Shown here in pieces: positions 24,533-33,809 of a stretch of DNA of 64,000 nt. The stretch comes from Nostoc sp. C052 (lineage in GTDB: Bacteria; Cyanobacteriota; Cyanobacteriia; Cyanobacteriales; Nostocaceae), in assembly GCF_013393905.1 (NCBI RefSeq), contig NZ_CP040272.1, positions 3,716,001 to 3,780,000 on the forward strand. The letters are read 5' to 3'. The first letter of the stretch is position 1. Every line of letters begins with the position of its first letter. The position numbers and the translations under genes were made by a program. The notes under the pieces were generated by a model. That model saw only the letters and a program-made list of their open reading frames with translations, did not search any database and was not told the DNA's origin.

Positions 24533-26368
24533 ATGCGTAATTTTATCAAACAAACTTTTGCTAGTGTAATTGGCACTTTACTAGGATTAATTATTTTCGG
24601 TGGTTTAGGAACCACTGGACTTTTCTTGCTGATATTGGCTGCTAGCTCCTCTAAAGATAGTGGGCCAAATGTGAAAGATAAGTCAATGCTAGTTTTTGAC
24701 TTGTCAATGAAAATTACTGATAGCGAACCTAGTTCAAGTGAACTGTTTCAAAACACGATATCAGGTGTAGAGGACGATAGAATAGCACTCCGCAAAGTTT
24801 TGGAAACTTTAGAAAAGGCGCGGCGCGATCCGCGAATTGTCGGAATCTATCTGGATGCAACGAACGCAAGCCAAGGTGGTAACGTCGGCTATGCCTCCCT
24901 GAAAGAAGTTCGGAAAGCACTGGAGGAATTTCGCGCTGCGGGAAAAAAGATTGTCGCTTATGGCAGTGATTGGAGTGAAAAGGAATATTACGTTAGTTCA
25001 GTGGCAGATTCCATCATACTTAATCCTCTGGGAATGATGGAAGTCAACGGTTTGAGTTCACAACCAATGTTCTTAGCAGGAGCATTACAAAAGTATGGCA
25101 TTGGTGTTCAAGTCGTGCGGGTAGGGAAATTTAAAGGAGCCGTTGAGCCGTTTATCCTCAACAAGTTGAGTCCAGCAAACCGCGAACAAACTCAGAAATT
25201 GTTGGATGATGTTTGGGGAGAATGGCGCATTGCTGTAGGCGCAAGTCGAAAAATTGAACCTAACCAGTTACAGGCGATCGCAGATAATCAGGCACTATTA
25301 GAAGCCACACAAGCCAAAACTAGCGGTTTAGTCGATCAAGTACAATACCCTGATGAAGTGGTAGCAGACCTGAAAAAGTTGACAGATAGCGATAAAGAAG
25401 ACAAAACATTCCGACAAATTAGCCTAAATAGCTACGCACAAGTTTCTGGTAAATCTTTGGGTGTAGAACGTAGCTCCAAAAATCAAATAGCCGTGGTTTA
25501 TGCTGAGGGTGAAATTGTCGATGGTAAAGGTGATGATGGACAAGTAGGAGGCGATCGCTTTGCCAAAATCTTCAACAAACTACGACAAGATAAAGACGTG
25601 AAGGCTGTTGTCTTACGAATTAACAGTCCTGGTGGTAGTGCTACCGCCGCCGAAGTTATGCAGCGAGAGGTGAAATTAACTCGTGAGGTAAAACCAGTTG
25701 TAGTATCAATGGGCGATGTCGCCGCCTCTGGTGGTTATTGGATTGCTAGCGACTCAAATCGCATTTTTGCAGAACCAAATACTATTACAGGTTCCATAGG
25801 AGTATTTGGGATGCTATTTAATGGGCAAAAGCTGGCTAATAATAATGGCATTACTTGGGATTCAGTGAAAACCGGACGTTATGCTGATAGTCAAACAGTT
25901 TCGCGTCCGAAATCGCCTCAAGAGTTGGAACTTTATCAGCGCAGTGTTAACCGTATTTATAGTATGTTTCTGAATAAAGTTTCTCAAGGTCGCAAACTCC
26001 CAGAACAAAAAGTAGCAGAAATTGCCCAAGGACGGGTGTGGTCGGGTGAGGCGGCCAAAGAAATTGGTTTAGTGGATGAAATTGGTGGTTTGAATACTGC
26101 GATCGCATACACTGCCAAACAGGCGAAACTAGGAGAAGACTGGGAAGTGCAAGAATATCCTCGCACTAGCAGTTTTGGAGAACGCTTTTTTGGGCGTGCA
26201 ACCGAAGAGGCGCGGACTGCTTTAGGGATTGAGTCGGCGAAACTCAAATCAGCCAATCCTATCACCACTGAATTCCAAAAATTACAACAGGAAATAGAGA
26301 CTCTGCAAAAGATGAACGATCCACAAGGAATTTATGCCCGCTTGCCTTTCAACTTAAAAATTGATTAG
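24533..26368 (+). CDS. sppA: signal peptide peptidase SppA, long type
   Basis: 611 residues, the double-domain (67 kDa) form. An N-terminal transmembrane anchor covers about 8-37. The catalytic Lys is K201 in FKGAVEPF and the nucleophile is S399 in GDVAASGGYWIAS, with the TGSIGVFG block following. The N-terminal half (60-300) is the degenerate domain carrying the Lys; the C-terminal half (320-560) carries the Ser. It degrades cleaved signal peptides in the membrane; in cyanobacteria it is also linked to light acclimation (established for SppA1 in Synechocystis). Complete in length for the family. Confidence 0.92.
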   Translation: MRNFIKQTFASVIGTLLGLIIFGGLGTTGLFLLILAASSSKDSGPNVKDKSMLVFDLSMKITDSEPSSSELFQNTISGVEDDRIALRKVLETLEKARRDPRIVGIYLDATNASQGGNVGYASLKEVRKALEEFRAAGKKIVAYGSDWSEKEYYVSSVADSIILNPLGMMEVNGLSSQPMFLAGALQKYGIGVQVVRVGKFKGAVEPFILNKLSPANREQTQKLLDDVWGEWRIAVGASRKIEPNQLQAIADNQALLEATQAKTSGLVDQVQYPDEVVADLKKLTDSDKEDKTFRQISLNSYAQVSGKSLGVERSSKNQIAVVYAEGEIVDGKGDDGQVGGDRFAKIFNKLRQDKDVKAVVLRINSPGGSATAAEVMQREVKLTREVKPVVVSMGDVAASGGYWIASDSNRIFAEPNTITGSIGVFGMLFNGQKLANNNGITWDSVKTGRYADSQTVSRPKSPQELELYQRSVNRIYSMFLNKVSQGRKLPEQKVAEIAQGRVWSGEAAKEIGLVDEIGGLNTAIAYTAKQAKLGEDWEVQEYPRTSSFGERFFGRATEEARTALGIESAKLKSANPITTEFQKLQQEIETLQKMNDPQGIYARLPFNLKID

Positions 26369-26472
26369 ATGCTTTGTCTTCATCAAAGAGTCGCCCAGAA
26401 GCCTACACTGTACTGTACTTAGTCACTGTAGAGCAGTCACATAACAATAAGCTACCAAAAGAGAAACGTTTT

Positions 26473-27108
26473 ATGATAACTGTGCATCATCTTAACAACT
26501 CGCGATCGCAGCGTGTGCTATGGCTGCTCGAAGAATTAGGTATCGAATACGAGATCAAGTTCTATGAACGCGATGCAAAGACGATGCTGGCACCAGAATC
26601 GCTGCGCCAAGTTCATCCTCTCGGCAAGTCACCAGTGATCACAGATGCAGACTCGACGATTGCTGAATCAGGGGCGATCGTCGAATACCTAATCGATCGC
26701 TACGGTAATGGTCGGCTAGTCCCAGCATCGAGTACGCCGGAGTATCTGCGCTATAAGTATTGGCTACATTACGCCGAAGGCTCGGCAATGCCCCTGCTAG
26801 TGATGCAGTTGGTATTGAACAACTTCGGAGCAGGAGAAAGTAGTGTGGTTAGCGGATTCGTCGCACCCCAGATCAAACTTCACTTTGACTATATAGAAAG
26901 CGAACTTCATAAAAATACGTGGTTTGCGGGTGAAGAATTTACCGCCGCCGATATCCAAATGAGCTTTCCTTTGGAAGTCATCGCTATACAACCCAAAGAA
27001 GTTGAGAGCCGGCCAAAGCTGAAAGAATTTGTCGAGCGCATTCAAACGCGACCTGCTTACAAACGCGCCCTTGAGCGTGGAGGTAAATATGACTTCTCCT
27101 CTCAATAA
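26473..27108 (+). CDS. glutathione S-transferase
   Basis: 211 residues from ATG 26473; the frame is open upstream, but the family begins with the thioredoxin-fold strand MITVHHLNNSRSQRVLWLLE. The GSH-binding block is HPLGKSPVITDADSTIAESG. The C-terminal helical domain ends in the FVERIQTRPAYKRALERGG motif. The putative activating Ser is in NNSRSQR. Likely cytosolic detoxification or stress role. The stop codon overlaps a 22-bp perfect tandem duplication (27107-27150). Confidence 0.9.
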   Translation: MITVHHLNNSRSQRVLWLLEELGIEYEIKFYERDAKTMLAPESLRQVHPLGKSPVITDADSTIAESGAIVEYLIDRYGNGRLVPASSTPEYLRYKYWLHYAEGSAMPLLVMQLVLNNFGAGESSVVSGFVAPQIKLHFDYIESELHKNTWFAGEEFTAADIQMSFPLEVIAIQPKEVESRPKLKEFVERIQTRPAYKRALERGGKYDFSSQ

Positions 27109-27150
27109 TTTAGGAAAATAACAACAAAAATTTAGGAAAATAACAACAAA
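27107..27150. repeat. 22-bp perfect tandem duplication
   Basis: AATTTAGGAAAATAACAACA plus two bases occurs twice in a row, directly after the GST stop. Likely replication slippage. Confidence 0.85.
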
Positions 27151-27227
27151 GTTACGTCGCAACTCTTGGAGACGTTGCGCTATGAGTGGGGTTTGTACCC
27201 AAAATTAATTTATCAAGTCAGATATTC

Positions 27228-27466
27228 TCGTTTACAAATCACTTTACAGATTAAAAAAGATTCCCAACTTGTCAAAGAAGTCGGGAATCTGAGCCTTAGA
27301 GCGATACCTACGCTGCTCTAAAATTAAGTCAAAATCCAAAATTACTTGCCGTTGCCGTTATTACCATTGCCATTGCTGTGAATGACACGTTCAGCGAGTT
27401 TTTCTGGCACTTCCTGGAGATGGTCATATTCCCAGTGGAAGGAACCAACGCCCAAGGTGAGCGATC
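27228..27466 (-). pseudogene. duplicated 3' end of the EF-G-like gene with its terminator
   Basis: This block closely matches 28638-28893. On the minus strand it encodes the last 40 or so residues of the EF-G-like protein (GVGSFHWEYDHLQEVPEKLA, ending in a Gly/Asn tail) and includes a copy of the downstream hairpin. It lacks the rest of the gene. It sits on the other side of the SPFH gene from the parent. Confidence 0.85.
27253..27290 (-). terminator. copy of EF-G-like terminator in the duplicated block
   Basis: Stem AGATTCCC/GGGAATCT (27258-27265 with 27283-27290) with an A-run on its left, i.e. a T-run on the minus strand. The right-hand copy is at 28663-28701. Confidence 0.6.
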
Positions 27467-27517
27467 GCATCTCTACTCACATCACAAATAATGTATACAT
27501 TATGTACAACCTAAATC

Positions 27518-27656
27518 GTGTCGAGCAAAATTCGTAAGCAGATTTATATTGAACCACGTCAAGAGCATCTACTAAAGGCGATCACTCAACAAGCGGGTGT
27601 AAGTAAATGAAGCAAAGATTATTCGTCAAGCCATTGACCTGATTAGAAAATTTTAG
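27518..27656 (+). pseudogene. remnant of a ribbon-helix-helix antitoxin-like gene
   Basis: GTG 27518 opens SSKIRKQIYIEPRQEHLLKA, then QQAGVSK, then TGA. In another frame IIRQAIDLIRKF* follows. Together this reads as the N-terminal ribbon-helix-helix module of a CopG-type antitoxin with a frameshift and a missing C-terminus. No toxin gene is adjacent. Confidence 0.6.
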
Positions 27657-28549
27657 GGCTTTGAGGCTCCTGTTTCTGGCTGGATCAAAATAGGCACTGC
27701 GCCTTTTTCAGAACCAATAATTACAAGCTTAGAATTATTAGATTGAGCTAGCTTTTCTGTGGCTTCGATCGCTCGTAATTGTAGCACTTGATTGGTAAGT
27801 CCACCAGAGATAATTTTTTGCGAATCAGCTATACCTCGCGCTTCAATAAGCTTTCTTTCTGCCTCTTGACGCTCTTTCTCTAAAACAAATTTCATCTGCT
27901 GATTTTCTTGCTCTGTCTTGAGTTTGTTTTGAATTGCAGCTTGTAGAGTATCAGGCATTTTGACGTTTCGTAAAAGAGCTTCTTCAACGATGAAACCCAA
28001 AACTGGTATCTCCTGGGTAAGTTGTTGATCAATTTTTTGGGCGATTTCTTGGCGTTTGGTAGAGTAAATAGCACTGGCTGGGTAATTTGCCGTGATGGCG
28101 CGGACAGTAGAGCGGAATCTGGAAATCACCAGTTGTGTTTCATCAGTTCCAATTGTTTTATATACTGTAGCTGCCTTTTGCGGATCGAGCTTGTACTGAA
28201 GACTGACATCAAGATTTAGGCTCAAACCTTCTTGGGATGTTGCATCTACATTTTCCTTTACATCCTTAAGGCGAGTAGAAAAATTCAGCACCTTGCTAAA
28301 GGGGTTAAGCAAGTGGACACCAGGATTAAGAGTAATTTCGGAAACCTCACCAAAGAAATTGACGACACCGACATTACCAGGTGGGACAATCACCAAAAGC
28401 CTAGAAAAAGAATTCAGTACTGCAATACTGCCAATCAATATCATAATTGTGCGTATTGCTAAACGTGACCTTTCATCAGATATCCTACCTGTATAGAGAT
28501 AGACGAGAATTGCAATTAAGCTAGTTACAAGAGAGACTATAAAGCCCAT
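27653..28549 (-). CDS. SPFH/prohibitin-family membrane protein
   Basis: 298 residues. Two hydrophobic segments near the N-terminus (about 3-20 and 32-53) anchor it in the membrane. The SPFH domain runs from about 55 to 225 (VPPGNVGVVNFFGEV, RLKDVKENVDATSQEGLSLN, VEEALLRNVKMPDTL) and is followed by a Glu/Lys-rich coiled coil (about 205-250). Prohibitin-like proteins form large ring assemblies in the membrane and modulate proteases or membrane domains. Located downstream of the EF-G-like gene, but with the latter's terminator between them, so probably separately transcribed. Confidence 0.9.
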   Translation of the reverse strand: MGFIVSLVTSLIAILVYLYTGRISDERSRLAIRTIMILIGSIAVLNSFSRLLVIVPPGNVGVVNFFGEVSEITLNPGVHLLNPFSKVLNFSTRLKDVKENVDATSQEGLSLNLDVSLQYKLDPQKAATVYKTIGTDETQLVISRFRSTVRAITANYPASAIYSTKRQEIAQKIDQQLTQEIPVLGFIVEEALLRNVKMPDTLQAAIQNKLKTEQENQQMKFVLEKERQEAERKLIEARGIADSQKIISGGLTNQVLQLRAIEATEKLAQSNNSKLVIIGSEKGAVPILIQPETGASKP

Positions 28550-28662
28550 AAGTTTTTTGTGTGTGCTTAGGACGAATATACTTAATCACATAATTCCCAA
28601 ACACTTTTATAAAACTCATATCATTTCAGACAAGTTAGCGGTTTACGAATCCTTTTACAGAT

Positions 28663-28701
28663 TAAAAAAGATTCCTGAATTCTGAGAAAAGTCAGGAATC
28701 T
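28663..28701 (-). terminator. rho-independent terminator of the EF-G-like gene
   Basis: 10-bp stem AGATTCCTGA/TCAGGAATCT (28669-28678 with 28692-28701), loop 13 nt, followed on the minus strand by a T-run (28669-28665). Confidence 0.8.
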
Positions 28702-28762
28702 CAAGCCTTGGAGCAATGCCTATGACAGGCATTGCCTACGCTACTCTGCAACTAATTCAAAA

Positions 28763-30811
28763 TTACTTGCCGTTGCCGTTACCACCATTGCTATTACTAT
28801 GAATGACACGTTCGGCAAGCTTTTCCGGCACTTCTTGGAGATGGTCATATTCCCAGTGGAAGGAACCAACGCCCAAGGTGAGCGATCGCAGCTCTACAAT
28901 AAAATTCTGCATCTCTGCTTGTGGCAAGTATGCAGAGACATTATCCCAGCCTTGCCAATCATTTCTCCCCTCATAGCCTAAAATTTGCCCCCGTCTACCA
29001 CTCAATAGTTGCAACACTTTCGAGGTAAATTCACTCGGTGTTGTCACTTCCACGCGCAGAATTGGTTCTAACAAAGTAGGTTCTGCTTGCGGTATCCCCG
29101 TTTGCATTGCCAATCGGGCAGCTTGTTTAAAGGCTTGTTCGGAACTATCAACGTTGTGATACGAACCATTAGTCAGAGTTACCGCCAAATCCACTATTGG
29201 AAAGCCCAAAGGCCCATGTGTGAGAAATTCCCGCACGCCCATTTCCACGCCAGGAATGTACTGTTTAGGAACCACGCCCCCGACAATGGTTTCATTAAAA
29301 TTAAAACCTGTACCACGTGGTAAAGGCTTGATTTCGAGAAAAACATCACCAAACTGTCCGTGACCACCGCTTTGATGTTTGTAGCGTCCATGAACTGAAG
29401 CCACCGTTTTACGGATGGTTTCTTTGTAAGGCACTTGCGGTAAGTGGGTTGTCATTGGCAAGTTATATTTGCGGCGCAGTCTGTCTAGAGTGACTTGCAA
29501 ATGAATCTCACCTTGACCCCACAGGATTACTTCGTGAGTATCGCCGTGTTGTTCCCAAGCAAGTGAAGAGTCTTCTTCTAACAACTTGGTAATAGCGCTG
29601 CTGAGTTTAACTTCATCGTTGCGCTTTTCTGGGGTAATGGCGAGGGCATACACAGGTTCCAACTGTACAGCTTTGGGTAATTCCATCACTGATTGCTGTT
29701 CTGTGGAGATTGTATCCCCTGTCTTAATTCCTTCTAAACGGCTCAATGCGACAATTTCACCAGGGCCAACTTCATTAACGAACTGCTGTTGTTGTCCCAT
29801 AAGGCGGTAAATTCCACCAGTACGAATGCCATTGAGGACAATGCCATCAGTTAATTTTCCCCGCCAAACACGTACCAGAGAAAGTTTGCCACCTTGGGGA
29901 GTGTAGAAAGTTTTTAATACCTGTGCTAGAGGTTTATCACCTTTGATGTTTTTTAAACGGCGTTCTGCTGTGGTTTCTGGTTCGGGGGCTTCCCGTAACA
30001 AGCCTTCTAATAGAGGTCTAACACCATAATCTTGTTCTGCGACACCAAAGAAAACGGGCACTACTAAATCTGCCCCTAATTCCATTTTTAAATCTTTGAT
30101 GATTTCTTCTTGGGATGGTTCGATGTCTTCTAAAAGTTCTTCGAGTAAATGGTCGTCAAAATTTGCTAAAGCTTCGAGCATTTCTGCCCGTGCTGCATGT
30201 TCTTCTTCTTTTAAATGTTCTGGGAAAGGAATAGGGTCAGCAGGTGCGCCTGGATGATATTGATATGCCTGTTCGCTCACCATATCGATAAAGCCGGTGA
30301 GTTGTTCCCCGTTCATGATGGGATATTGATGCGCTACCAGGGGACGGCTAGATACTGCTTTCAGGGCGTGTAACGTTTCTAGAACGTGAATATTTGCCCG
30401 ATCCATTTTGTTGACGAAGACGAGGTGGGGAATTTCCCAATCGTCCAGGAATTTAAATAGAGGGGCAAGGGTGAGGACTCGTTCGCGGATGGGTTCGCAA
30501 ACTACAATTGCTGCATCGACTCCGATTAAAGCATTGTATGTTTCTTGAGCAAATTCTACACTTCCGGGACAATCAATAAAGGTGAAGCGAATGCCGTTAT
30601 ACTCAGTGCTAGCGGCGCTGACTTCTACACTCATCTGGCGATCGCGAGACTCGGCTGCACTATCTCCCACTGTATTGCTGTCCTTAATATTGCCTTTGCG
30701 AGAAATTGCCCCTGTGACAAATAACAAGCTTTCTAGTAAAGTGGTTTTTCCACTTAAATAAGGCCCGACAATTGCAACATTCCGCGAACCCGATTTTACT
30801 TTTTCGTTCAT
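28763..30811 (-). CDS. EF-G-like translational GTPase (EF-G2 type)
   Basis: 682 residues. The GTPase domain carries GPYLSGKTTL at 16-25 (P loop), the IDCPGS switch II motif and NKMDR. The P loop lacks the usual GHVDAGKT, typical of the paralogous EF-G-like group. Domains II to V are present (RGTGFNFNETIVGGVVPKQY, VLQLLSGRRGQILGYEGR). The ending is a short Asn/Gly tail. This paralogue is not the canonical str-operon EF-G; its biological role is not settled. The start at 30811 (MNEKVKSGSRNVAIVG) is the only sensible ATG. Its 3' end is duplicated at 27228-27466. Confidence 0.88.
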   Translation of the reverse strand: MNEKVKSGSRNVAIVGPYLSGKTTLLESLLFVTGAISRKGNIKDSNTVGDSAAESRDRQMSVEVSAASTEYNGIRFTFIDCPGSVEFAQETYNALIGVDAAIVVCEPIRERVLTLAPLFKFLDDWEIPHLVFVNKMDRANIHVLETLHALKAVSSRPLVAHQYPIMNGEQLTGFIDMVSEQAYQYHPGAPADPIPFPEHLKEEEHAARAEMLEALANFDDHLLEELLEDIEPSQEEIIKDLKMELGADLVVPVFFGVAEQDYGVRPLLEGLLREAPEPETTAERRLKNIKGDKPLAQVLKTFYTPQGGKLSLVRVWRGKLTDGIVLNGIRTGGIYRLMGQQQQFVNEVGPGEIVALSRLEGIKTGDTISTEQQSVMELPKAVQLEPVYALAITPEKRNDEVKLSSAITKLLEEDSSLAWEQHGDTHEVILWGQGEIHLQVTLDRLRRKYNLPMTTHLPQVPYKETIRKTVASVHGRYKHQSGGHGQFGDVFLEIKPLPRGTGFNFNETIVGGVVPKQYIPGVEMGVREFLTHGPLGFPIVDLAVTLTNGSYHNVDSSEQAFKQAARLAMQTGIPQAEPTLLEPILRVEVTTPSEFTSKVLQLLSGRRGQILGYEGRNDWQGWDNVSAYLPQAEMQNFIVELRSLTLGVGSFHWEYDHLQEVPEKLAERVIHSNSNGGNGNGK

Positions 30812-31076
30812 AAAACCTCCCTTGCGGTAAGTCTTTTATAACCGCATTATTCCGTAGATATCAAGGGATAAAAAATGGTTCTCTGGAGTCAAACTTACCC
30901 CTTCTTTAATTTGTTATTATGCTCCTTTTAATCGAAAGTTAAAAAAATTGTAGTCTGTCGTAAGATTTAGCTTAAGAAAGGTTAAATATCACAAATTTTT
31001 ATAGAGAATCAAAAACTTTTGTAAAAAACTTTTTATGAAGTAAATTTAACTGGAAGTGTTGTGAGTCAAAAAATCA

Positions 31077-32000
31077 ATGAGATTATCATTCTTTAAATAT
31101 CGCATAGCAGGGTTAATATGTTTAATGTTGCTGGTTGTGAGTATTTCCTCCCCTTCTCTCGCTTTATCTCCTCCTATCGCCTCAAAGCTGGCGCAATCGA
31201 ATACTAAAACTGCTATAGATTGGTTAAATCAAGGCTTACAAGCAATTCAGGCGGGAAAGGTACAAGATGCGATCGCTGCCTTTAAACAAGCAGCTAAATT
31301 AGATTCGACATTATCACCAGCGTACTATAACTTAGGGCTAGCATACAGACAAACGGGACAATTACAACCCGCTGCCGATGCCTTTTATCGAGCGACACAA
31401 GCTGATCCGAAATTTGCTCCAGCTTTTGCTAATTTAGGCGGTGCGTTGTTAGAAGGCAATAATTTACAGTTAGCTAGCGATTATTTACAACGAGCGCTAG
31501 AAATTGATCCCAAACTCGGATTCGCCCATTATAACTTGGGGTTGGTACGAGAGCAGGAAGGAGATTGTAAACGAGCGATCGCATCTTTTAAAAAAGCCAT
31601 AGAATATAGCAAAAATGCACCAGAACCTCCTTACCATATAGGGATGTGTTATCTCCAACAAGGTAAACTCGATCAAGCAAGAAGTGCCTTTAATCAGGCA
31701 GTAAAAATTAACCCAAAGTATCCCGAAGCTTACTACAACCTTGGTTCAATTTTATTTCAACAAAGTAAATTACAAGAGGCATTAGAAGCTTTTAGAAAAT
31801 CAGCCGAAGCTAACTCTAATTATCCTAATGCTTATTATGGTGCAGGGTTAGTTTTTATGCAGTTAAAGCAATATAGCGATGCAGTACAAGTATTGCAATT
31901 TGCTAGAGATTTATACAATACTCAGAAGAATCCTCAGTGGGCGAAAAATGCCGAGAAATTGTTGCAACAAGTACAAAATTTAAATTACCAACCTCGCTGA
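31077..32000 (+). CDS. secreted or periplasmic TPR protein
   Basis: 307 residues. The N-terminus (RLSFFKYRIAGLICLMLLVV, then SSPSLA) is a Sec signal peptide. From about 45 to 295 there are about seven tetratricopeptide repeats (for example AYYNLGLAYRQTGQLQPAAD, AHYNLGLVREQEGDCKRAIA), which form a superhelical protein-binding scaffold. The binding partner is unknown. The start ATG has a GTG-containing A-rich upstream region without a strong ribosome site. Stand-alone gene with a 265-bp upstream gap. Confidence 0.85.
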   Translation: MRLSFFKYRIAGLICLMLLVVSISSPSLALSPPIASKLAQSNTKTAIDWLNQGLQAIQAGKVQDAIAAFKQAAKLDSTLSPAYYNLGLAYRQTGQLQPAADAFYRATQADPKFAPAFANLGGALLEGNNLQLASDYLQRALEIDPKLGFAHYNLGLVREQEGDCKRAIASFKKAIEYSKNAPEPPYHIGMCYLQQGKLDQARSAFNQAVKINPKYPEAYYNLGSILFQQSKLQEALEAFRKSAEANSNYPNAYYGAGLVFMQLKQYSDAVQVLQFARDLYNTQKNPQWAKNAEKLLQQVQNLNYQPR

Positions 32001-32073
32001 GGCGCAAAAACTTAATATTGCATAACATAAAACTATTGGGTTGACTCGCTGGTGTTGTCTGAACTAGTCCAGA

Positions 32074-32637
32074 TTGGAAAAAACGTACATGCAAAAGCGC
32101 CAGAAAAGTCGATTTTTATTTAGCGATCGCTGGCTTGATCGGCAATCAATTGTTCGCAACATGGAAGCCTTTCAAGACTTAATTGTGATTGTTTTGTGTT
32201 TGGGTTTGTTCGCTGTCATGCTAATCCAATTGTGGGGGATAGCTATCGCCCTCACGCAGCCACTAGACTATAAACATGTGACTGCAAAAATACTATTTGT
32301 GTTGATTTTAGTCGAGTTATTTCGACTATTAATGGTCTATTTGCAAGAACATAGTATCTCTGTAGGAGTTGCAGTTGAGGTAACAATTGTATCTCTACTG
32401 CGAGAGGTAGTAGTTCACGGAGCGCTGGAAATTTATTGGGTTAATACGCTTGCAATTTGTGGTTTGTTGTTCGTTTTAGGTGGACTACTCGTGGTGTGTG
32501 CGAAAACGCCACACATGGATTGTATGAGCGCGAACACTAAGTTTTGTCCGGTTGTCTATAGAGGAGGTAGAGAACGGCAAAATGAATTGGAATTACAATA
32601 TTCACGTCAATGCGATGAAAACCAACCGCTTGGATAA
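32074..32637 (+). CDS. PsiE-like phosphate-starvation-type membrane protein
   Basis: Four hydrophobic segments (about 35-57, 68-85, 95-118, 130-150) with LFRLLMVYLQEHSISVGVAVEVTIVSLLREVVVHGA, the conserved part of the PsiE family, is broken here only for length: the key features are the RLLMVYL and REVVVHG blocks. The likely start is ATG 32089 (MQKRQKSRFLF) although the frame opens at 32074. The C-terminal tail after residue 160 is polar. Function unknown; no Pho box was identified by eye. Confidence 0.75.
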   Translation: MEKTYMQKRQKSRFLFSDRWLDRQSIVRNMEAFQDLIVIVLCLGLFAVMLIQLWGIAIALTQPLDYKHVTAKILFVLILVELFRLLMVYLQEHSISVGVAVEVTIVSLLREVVVHGALEIYWVNTLAICGLLFVLGGLLVVCAKTPHMDCMSANTKFCPVVYRGGRERQNELELQYSRQCDENQPLG

Positions 32638-32658
32638 ATTGTTATGAGAATGGGGAGT

Positions 32659-32690
32659 GGGGGGAGATGCGACTAATCGCGTCTCCCCCC
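32659..32690. repeat. strong palindromic hairpin
   Basis: 14-bp stem (GGGGGGAGATGCGA/TCGCGTCTCCCCCC with one G-T pair) with a 4-nt loop, just after the PsiE-like gene. It has no U-run, so it may be a repeat core or an mRNA-stabilising hairpin. Confidence 0.7.
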
Positions 32691-32868
32691 ATTGCTTTGC
32701 TTGACGCTGTATCAGGAACTTGAATGAATCTAAAATCTAAAATGGTATAACTTATCTTTTGCAAGGTACTTCCGACGTATTGAAATATACTCTTTTTGGA
32801 AGATGAATCGCTTTTTAAGGGTGAGTATAAGGTTAATTAAATTAGAAATTCTAAAAGAGGTTCAAACA

Positions 32869-33114
32869 ATGGTTACAAATACAAGTAACGGACAGTCCCA
32901 AGCAGCGATTAGCGACTTGGAGTATGATTTTATCACCGTTTTGCATAACAAGGCAGAAGCCGTTAAAGCTTACGATACCTACATCAAAGATGCAGAAAAA
33001 GTAGGTTCTCAACCTTGTGTAGAGTTGTTCCAAAAATTGCGGCAATCTGATATTGAACACGCACAAGAGATTCGCCAACATCTACAACAAGTGCTACAAC
33101 ACGGTAAGATGTAA
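32869..33114 (+). CDS. small helical protein of unknown function (81 aa)
   Basis: I chose ATG 32869 (MVTNTSNGQSQAAISDLEYD) because AAGAGG lies just upstream; the frame opens earlier at 32803, but with unlikely residues. The protein is helical and acidic, with DFITVLHNKAEAVKAYDTYI and a second helix, a pattern resembling one half of a ferritin-like bundle. It is a conserved-looking cyanobacterial hypothetical; function unknown. Confidence 0.65.
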   Translation: MVTNTSNGQSQAAISDLEYDFITVLHNKAEAVKAYDTYIKDAEKVGSQPCVELFQKLRQSDIEHAQEIRQHLQQVLQHGKM

Positions 33115-33189
33115 CCTCGGTTTTGAAGTGCGTTAGTTACACATACTTACGCACTTGCTAATTACATTACACGCAAGCAGCGCTCACTA

Positions 33190-33750
33190 TCAGCGAGACT
33201 GATTTTGGACTGCTTGCTGTACTTGCGCCACTGTCAAATCGAGAGCCACCGCCACTTGTTCCACACTCAACCCTAATGCCAACAACCGAGGAACAGCCTC
33301 TAACTTAGCTTCCTGGCGACCTTCTTGGCGACCTTCTTCTAAGCCATCTTTTAGGATTGATTGATACATCCTTGTGTTTTTGAATTCGTCATCTATACCC
33401 AACATTTCTGCTAACTCCTCTCGGCTTAACCGGGTAAATTTGTACAAGAGAATAGTCTCTATTAATTCTACAATTTGCTTGGTGGTTGTTTCATCTGTCA
33501 GTTGTTGCCTTGCTTGTAAAATTAATTCTCTACCTTTGTCAATGGCTGTCTCTTCCCTTTCGATAATTAATTTAACGATCGCAACTTGCAGTGAGTCCTC
33601 TCTCGTATCCAATTCATCTAGATAAATGCGTTGCACTTGTGAACTGTCTAGAAGCAACTCATACGGTAGGCGATCGCTTGGATCTAAACTCCTTTGGGGA
33701 TAGATAACCACAGCATGCCAAAAATTGACTGAAATCGTGTATAGCGTCTG
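33190..33750 (-). pseudogene. Rpn/DUF2887-family protein, N-terminally truncated
   Basis: The minus frame begins within a family-typical segment (VNFWHAVVIYPQRSLDPSDR) and continues to a normal C-terminus with the LEEGRQEGRQEAKLE helix and the end QVQQAVQNQ. The intact family has about 100 more residues with a PD-(D/E)xK nuclease core ahead of this point, and here no start codon or core exists upstream. The open frame starting at GTG 33711 is therefore a stump. Rpn proteins are recombination-promoting nucleases, multi-copy in cyanobacteria. Confidence 0.7.
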
Positions 33751-33759
33751 ATTCAGGAT

Positions 33760-33788
33760 TAAAAAAAGCAGATGGCTCCATCTGCTTT
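33760..33788 (-). terminator. terminator of metF
   Basis: Stem AGCAGATG/CATCTGCT, followed on the minus strand by TTTTTTT (the A-run at 33761-33767). It lies about 20 bp beyond the metF stop. Confidence 0.75.
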
Positions 33789-33809
33789 CATAAAAGATTT
33801 ATATCTTAT

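Noticed and set aside
27340..27480. A separate small gene ending in the Asn/Gly tail
   Set aside because: It is the duplicated 3' end of the EF-G-like gene, not an independent gene.
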